The position numbers and the translations under genes were made by a program. The notes under the pieces are model-generated. The model worked only from the letters and a program-made list of their open reading frames with translations, made no database searches and was not told the origin of the DNA. From an uncultured Lentisphaeria bacterium (GTDB taxonomy: Bacteria; Verrucomicrobiota; Lentisphaeria; Victivallales; UBA1829): a DNA stretch of 47,595 nucleotides. Positions 43,206 to 47,595 of the stretch are shown piece after piece. How positions within the stretch are numbered: position 1 is the stretch's first letter; each line of letters opens with the position of its first letter. The stretch spans positions 1-47,595 of the forward strand of contig CAJMAW010000005.1 of the NCBI GenBank assembly GCA_905211485.1. Direction: 5' to 3'.

Positions 43206-43402
43206 GCTCACTCCGGGGAGGAGAGAAAGCATTCCCGCCAAAGGGGAAACCCGCACTTTCCCGCCCCATATTTTCCCGGCCTTTTTTCAGACAAAATTGC
43301 ATTTTCCCCGCAAAAGACGACTTGACGAAAAGACTTTTCCGCGTAATAATACTTTCGTTGCAGCAAAGTTGCGAATCAAGGGAAAGAGGAGGAAGAGAAC
43401 CG

Positions 43403-46270
43403 ATGAAAAAAAATACGCTGCCTCAGATTCTGAAAGGGGATTGGATCTGGATCGAGACTCTGAGGAAAAGATATTCCAGAACCCTGTTCCTCCGCAAAGA
43501 TTTCATTCTTGATTCCGTGGTTCCCTATGCGGATTTCTACATTTCCGCCTCGGGAGCCTATCATCTTTATGTGAACGGGGAATACGTCGGATTCGGTCCC
43601 GCCTCCTCGCCGGCGGGCTGCGCTTATTGCGACAGGTATGACATCTCCATGTATCTGCAGGGTGGAATGAACACAATCGGGATCCTCGCCCTGGATCTTG
43701 CCGCGCCGTCCTATTCCCACCTGATGAAAGACCCGGGCGTCTGGTGCCAGCTGGATATTGATGACAAGCCGCTTCTCTGGAGCAGTACAGACTGGTCCGT
43801 GTTCGACGGTTCCAGTTTTGAAACCGGGACAGCCCGAAGAAACACGGGAATCGAATTCACGGAAAAACAGATCCTCGACGCCAAACCAGTCGGCTGGAAT
43901 AAACCGGGTTTTCAATCGGATCACTGGCGGAACGCCACGGCAGTCCGTCCGGTCACGGACATGACCATGCGTCTGCTTTCCTATCCCTGCACGCCCTGTG
44001 ACCTGAACCAGACGGATCTTCTGGAACTGCTCGGGCACGGAACCTTCAAGGAGGGATACGAACATACGCATGTTTCGTTCCGGAGTCTCTCCAACATCCG
44101 CAATCCCTACGGGACCTACGCGGCTCAAACCTTTTTCCGCGGAGAGAAGGATGCCGCAGTTCAGGCGGCGCTCTCCTCGGATGATCCCGTGGTCGTGTTT
44201 CTCAATGATGAACTGGTCTTCAGCAAAGGAGTGGATCTGGGAGCGCTTCATCCAGATCCTTGGAGACGGCTCTTCCCGCTGGAGTTTTCCAACATTCATT
44301 CCGCCCCGCTGTTTCCTCTCCGTCTCCGGGTGAAACAGGGCTGGAATAAACTTGTCGTTCTGCAGAAGACCGATCCCGCGGGGATGGGTTTTTCCATCAT
44401 CTTTCCCTCCTGGAAATCCGGGAAAGTCAAATTCAAACGGGAAACTCTGACAGACGCCATGGCGGGATGGAAAATCGCGGGTCCCCTGAAAATGCCGATT
44501 GAAGAAGCCCTTCCCTCCATCCCCGTGGACCGACTCGACTGCATGCCATTCACCCCGATTCCGGAAAATATCAGCGACGCCTCCACCTGGCTGAATTCCT
44601 GTGCCTTCACTCTGAAACAGGATCCTCTTGACATGAACAAAGGCATCGGGGAAGGCGAATTTCTCATCTACAAGCTTCCGTCCCTGATGTACGGCTTCCC
44701 GGTGATTGACCTCGAAGGCCATTCCGGTGATATCGTGGACATCACCTGCGGGCTGGAAATACGCGATTCCAAAGTCATTCCCATTGCTCCCGAGCTCGGA
44801 CGGAACACCGACACATTCGTTTTGTCGGAAGGGTTCTGCCATGCCATGCGCCTGTATCCGCGCGGAGCGCGCTATCTCATGCTTTCCGTCCGGAAGGCCA
44901 GGAAGAAAATCAGGTTCGCAGCCGTCCGTTTCGCCATTTTCATGAGAGACACCCTGAAGGAAAACGATTTTGAATGTTCAGACCCGGTTTTCAACGAGAT
45001 CTGGAAAATTTCCATGGAATCGCTCAAACAAAGCAGCAATCTGTCTTTTCTGGACAATCCCTGCGGGAAGCGCTGTCAGTCGATTCTGGAATCCATGATT
45101 CAGTCTCTGGCGTCCTTCTACATGCTGGGGGAGACGCGCCTTTCGGAAAAAGCGCTTCTGGAATTCGCCTCCGCGCAGATCGAAACCGGAAACATCCCGG
45201 ACATCGCGACTTCCGACCTGGCAAAATTCCTTCCCGATTACGCTCTGCTCTGGCCCATCTGGCTGAATTATCACTGGAATTTCAGCGGAGACGCCGCCTT
45301 CCGGGATAAAATGCTCCAGCATCTTGATCTGCTGATCGCGTGTCTGCGCAGACTCATCGGGAAAGACGGTCTGCTGCATTCCTCGGCCGGGGAAGGAGTC
45401 CGCATCCACTCGTATCTCACGGATGTCATCGGAATAGAACGGGAAGGGGTCGTCACTGCGCTGAACGCCCTTTTCTGCCGTTCCATTCTTTCTTCCGCAA
45501 GTCTTTACGAGGCTGCAGACCAGTCGGTCAAGGCGGCTGAAACACGGAAACTCGCAGAAGAAAACGCAAACGCCATCAGGAAACTTGTTTTCGACAAGAA
45601 GAGCTGTCTCTTCGCCGACTGTGTGCGGGACGGGAAGAAATCCGAAACCGCCTCCGCCCAGACCAATCTTCTGGCGCTTCTTTCCGGCACGGCGCCCGCC
45701 GAATGCCTGGACGTCATTCTGAAAACCTTTGTTTCCGAATCCATGATCCGCGGCTGTGAAGCCTCTTCCATGTTCAACATTTTCATTCTGGAAACCCTGT
45801 TTTCCTTCGGGCGCGGCGAACAGGCCTTCCGCCTGATCCGCAACACCTACATTGAAAAGAAACAGGCGGAGGAAAATTACGGAGGCTCCGGCGGAACTCC
45901 GGCCCAGCAGCAGGAAAACACCCTCCTCAAGGGTGAAAGAGAAGACAGCAGCGAACATGCCGGAAGAATCATTCCGGGCATCTTCCTGATCCGGGAACTC
46001 CTCGGGATCCGGCCGGCGGTCCCGGGACTTTCCCAGGTTTATTTCAACCCTGCGATTCATGTTGTTTCTCATGCAAAAGGGCACATTTCGACGCCTTACG
46101 GAAAAATTTTCATCGAATGGTCCTACAAGGCCGGAGAACTCAACGTCGTGGCCGATGCCAATTATCCGCTCGACATCGCTCCGGATTTCCCGCCTGAACT
46201 TCTGGAACACTGCACGTTCCAGCTCGGGAATTCCGTCAGCGTTCTGATGCCGGGCGACGATTCCCTTTAA
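43403..46270 (+). CDS. GH78-like alpha-L-rhamnosidase family protein with a degenerate active-site motif
   Basis: A 955-residue protein. The N-terminal sugar-binding beta domain (about 10-160) has FYISASGAYHLYVNGEYVG and CDRYDISMYL. Further beta domains follow to about 525. The (alpha/alpha)6 barrel (about 540-860) has DPVFNEIWKISMESLKQSSN, and a C-terminal beta domain is present. True GH78 enzymes carry a DCPxREK-type motif here. This protein has LDNPCGKRCQSILESM, keeping the Asp but losing the Arg-Glu pair. It therefore probably lacks the normal rhamnosidase mechanism or has another specificity. There is no signal peptide. The start has AGAGGAGG upstream. Such proteins are common in Victivallis-type genomes. 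Confidence 0.75.
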   Translation: MKKNTLPQILKGDWIWIETLRKRYSRTLFLRKDFILDSVVPYADFYISASGAYHLYVNGEYVGFGPASSPAGCAYCDRYDISMYLQGGMNTIGILALDLAAPSYSHLMKDPGVWCQLDIDDKPLLWSSTDWSVFDGSSFETGTARRNTGIEFTEKQILDAKPVGWNKPGFQSDHWRNATAVRPVTDMTMRLLSYPCTPCDLNQTDLLELLGHGTFKEGYEHTHVSFRSLSNIRNPYGTYAAQTFFRGEKDAAVQAALSSDDPVVVFLNDELVFSKGVDLGALHPDPWRRLFPLEFSNIHSAPLFPLRLRVKQGWNKLVVLQKTDPAGMGFSIIFPSWKSGKVKFKRETLTDAMAGWKIAGPLKMPIEEALPSIPVDRLDCMPFTPIPENISDASTWLNSCAFTLKQDPLDMNKGIGEGEFLIYKLPSLMYGFPVIDLEGHSGDIVDITCGLEIRDSKVIPIAPELGRNTDTFVLSEGFCHAMRLYPRGARYLMLSVRKARKKIRFAAVRFAIFMRDTLKENDFECSDPVFNEIWKISMESLKQSSNLSFLDNPCGKRCQSILESMIQSLASFYMLGETRLSEKALLEFASAQIETGNIPDIATSDLAKFLPDYALLWPIWLNYHWNFSGDAAFRDKMLQHLDLLIACLRRLIGKDGLLHSSAGEGVRIHSYLTDVIGIEREGVVTALNALFCRSILSSASLYEAADQSVKAAETRKLAEENANAIRKLVFDKKSCLFADCVRDGKKSETASAQTNLLALLSGTAPAECLDVILKTFVSESMIRGCEASSMFNIFILETLFSFGRGEQAFRLIRNTYIEKKQAEENYGGSGGTPAQQQENTLLKGEREDSSEHAGRIIPGIFLIRELLGIRPAVPGLSQVYFNPAIHVVSHAKGHISTPYGKIFIEWSYKAGELNVVADANYPLDIAPDFPPELLEHCTFQLGNSVSVLMPGDDSL

Positions 46271-46304
46271 GTTAAGATATCCATCACAAGGAGGTTTTTT
46301 CCCC

Positions 46305-47258
46305 GTGTCTCTGATTTCCAACACGGAAGCACTTGAGCTGCTTCAGGACAACAACTGCCCGGGCGTCACATCCCGTTTTCTGGATCTTCTTTCCCGCGCA
46401 TGCGCCGCAAGGGAACTTCATTCCGGGCGGAAGATCGAAATGTGTTCCATCGTCAACGCCCGATGCGGCAACTGCACGGAAAACTGCGCATTCTGCGCGC
46501 AGTCCGCACGCTCGAAGGCCCCCATCCACACATGGGACATTCTCAGCGCGGATGAAATCGTCAAAGGAGCGGAAAACGCCTCGAAGGCAGGCGCACGCCG
46601 CTACGGGATCGTCACATCCGGGCGCTCCGTCGGGAAAGGGAAGGAACTCGACGTCCTCTGCGACGCCATCCAACGCATCCGGAAGAATCTGGACATCCTC
46701 CCCTGCGCCTCTCTCGGAATCCTTTCCGAAGAGGTCCTGCTCATTCTCAAGGAGGCCGGACTCGAACGCTATCATCATAATCTGGAGACCGCAGAATCCT
46801 TTTTCCCCTCCGTATGCTCCACAAGGAAGTACGAGGATCAGACACGGACCGTCAAACTGGCAAAAAAAGCGGGACTTTCCGTCTGTTCCGGAGGTATCTT
46901 CGGACTCGGAGAGTCCAACGAACAGAGGATTGAACTGCTCGACTGCATCCGTTCGCTCGGAGTGGATTCCGTCCCGATCAACTTCCTGAACGCCATCCCC
47001 GGGACTCCTCTGGAGCATGCTGAAGCTCTGACACCTTCGCAATGTCTGCGCATCATCGCGGTGGCGAAACTCATGATGCCTTCCGTTTCTATCCGGATCT
47101 GCGGAGGAAGAGAAAAGAATCTCCGCGATTTCCAGTCCTGGATCTTCGCCGCGGGCGCAGACAGTTTCATGACCGGCGGATATCTCGTCACACCGGGAAG
47201 AGACAGATCCAGCGATCTGCAGATGATCCGTGATGCCGCCATGACTCTGCTCCAGTAG
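46305..47258 (+). CDS. bioB: Biotin synthase
   Basis: A 317-residue radical SAM enzyme that inserts sulfur into dethiobiotin, the last step of biotin synthesis. The radical SAM motif CxxxCxxC is in CGNCTENCAFCAQS (about 49-59). The [2Fe-2S] ligands are likely the Cys in ILPCASLG (about 130), the Cys in GLSVCSGGIFGLGES (about 190) and the conserved Arg in SIRICGGRE (about 262). The start is GTG 46305 with a perfect AAGGAGGT site (46289-46296). No other bio gene is visible in the window; the contig leaves this genome about 130 bases later. Confidence 0.94.
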   Translation: MSLISNTEALELLQDNNCPGVTSRFLDLLSRACAARELHSGRKIEMCSIVNARCGNCTENCAFCAQSARSKAPIHTWDILSADEIVKGAENASKAGARRYGIVTSGRSVGKGKELDVLCDAIQRIRKNLDILPCASLGILSEEVLLILKEAGLERYHHNLETAESFFPSVCSTRKYEDQTRTVKLAKKAGLSVCSGGIFGLGESNEQRIELLDCIRSLGVDSVPINFLNAIPGTPLEHAEALTPSQCLRIIAVAKLMMPSVSIRICGGREKNLRDFQSWIFAAGADSFMTGGYLVTPGRDRSSDLQMIRDAAMTLLQ

Positions 47259-47390
47259 AAGGGAAAAAGTCGGGGAAAAGTCGGAAGAAGCGCCTTTTCG
47301 CTCTCCCTCCTTCTCCTCACTTCTCCTCCTCCTCCGGCTTCTCCAGATTCATCCGGGAAAGTTTCCCTCATCGTGCGCCGGAAGGGGAAA

Positions 47391-47595
47391 GAGAAAAAGG
47401 AAGAAGAAAAAACAGAAGAATCAGACGAAGAAGATGTAAGTATTGCAGATAGAACAGTTCAACTATTAACAGTAAATGACTTTTCTAAATTATTATCAAA
47501 GGATAATGTAATAGCATTACTTGTATTTTCAATAATTTGTGGAATTGCAATAAGAATGTCTAACGAAAAAGGAAAAGTATTTCTAGCTTTTTTAG
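47391..47595 (+). CDS. Dicarboxylate/amino acid:cation symporter, internal fragment
   Basis: From about 47,390 to the window end an AT-rich frame (codons starting at multiples of three) is open. It encodes an acidic stretch EEEKTEESDEED and then VNDFSKLLSKDNVIALLVF, SIICGIAIRMSNEKGKVF. This pattern is the middle of the DAACS/GltP-type symporter family, where a loop leads into the helix bearing VFSIICGIAI. Both ends are missing: the left by the contig join, the right by the window edge. The A/T-ending codons are unlike the rest of the window. Confidence 0.7.

Noticed and set aside
42647..43402. Plus-strand extension upstream of the GH78-like gene
   Set aside because: It overlaps the AmpG-like gene in another frame, while ATG 43403 has a strong ribosome binding site.

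Overview
The window is not one genome. It reads as three pieces of DNA with different gene content and base use, joined at about 22.1 kb and about 47.39 kb, so it is most likely a chimeric metagenome contig. At each join a gene stops making sense in one frame and another family starts in mid-domain.

Piece 1 (1 to about 22,110) looks like an anaerobic gut Firmicute (Clostridia). It has consensus sigma-A promoters, strong GGAGG ribosome binding sites, 2-hydroxyacyl-CoA dehydratase genes and a clostridial Glp-type redox operon. From left to right it holds: the 5' end of a dehydratase activator, a small membrane protein and two dehydratase subunits (1-3217, minus); an AlaX-like tRNA editing protein (minus); a GtrII-like membrane glucosyltransferase with its GtrB-type partner (plus); a Y-family polymerase divergent from a LexA-like self-cleaving repressor with a candidate shared operator; a short island (about 9.4-13.0 kb) with a truncated tRNA-Ala and two tandem RHS toxin/immunity cassettes, then tRNA-Val(CAC); a five-gene operon (13.2-19.9 kb, minus) of GlpA-like dehydrogenase, NAD/FAD oxidoreductase, DUF1667 protein, FGGY kinase and an alkylglycerone-phosphate-synthase-like flavoprotein; and a surface polysaccharide cluster (GT4, DUF4330, O-antigen-ligase-like) cut by the first join.

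Piece 2 (about 22,110 to 47,390) comes from a diderm bacterium. It carries MlaE/MlaF/MlaD lipid transport, apolipoprotein N-acyltransferase and an AmpG-like permease. Together with GH95 and GH78-like glycosidases and the TTCCGG-rich base use, this fits a Lentisphaerota/Victivallales-type organism of the PVC group; that lineage is inference. Its genes are a GH95 C-terminal half, a type Ic aspartate aminotransferase, the Mla operon, a NYN-nuclease/cold-shock fusion, D-Ala-D-Ala carboxypeptidase plus LeuA, Lnt divergent from NadB and poly(A) polymerase/CCA-type nucleotidyltransferase, two secreted unknowns, an AmpG-like permease, a degenerate GH78-like protein and BioB.

Piece 3 (about 47,390 to the end) is very AT-rich and encodes the middle of a dicarboxylate/amino acid:cation symporter from a low-GC organism.

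The most interesting region is the RHS island. Each truncated RHS core has its own consensus promoter inside a conserved 31-bp repeat, a different C-terminal domain, a tightly coupled immunity candidate and a hairpin, so each looks like a self-contained expression cassette. No full-length rhs gene is present in the window.
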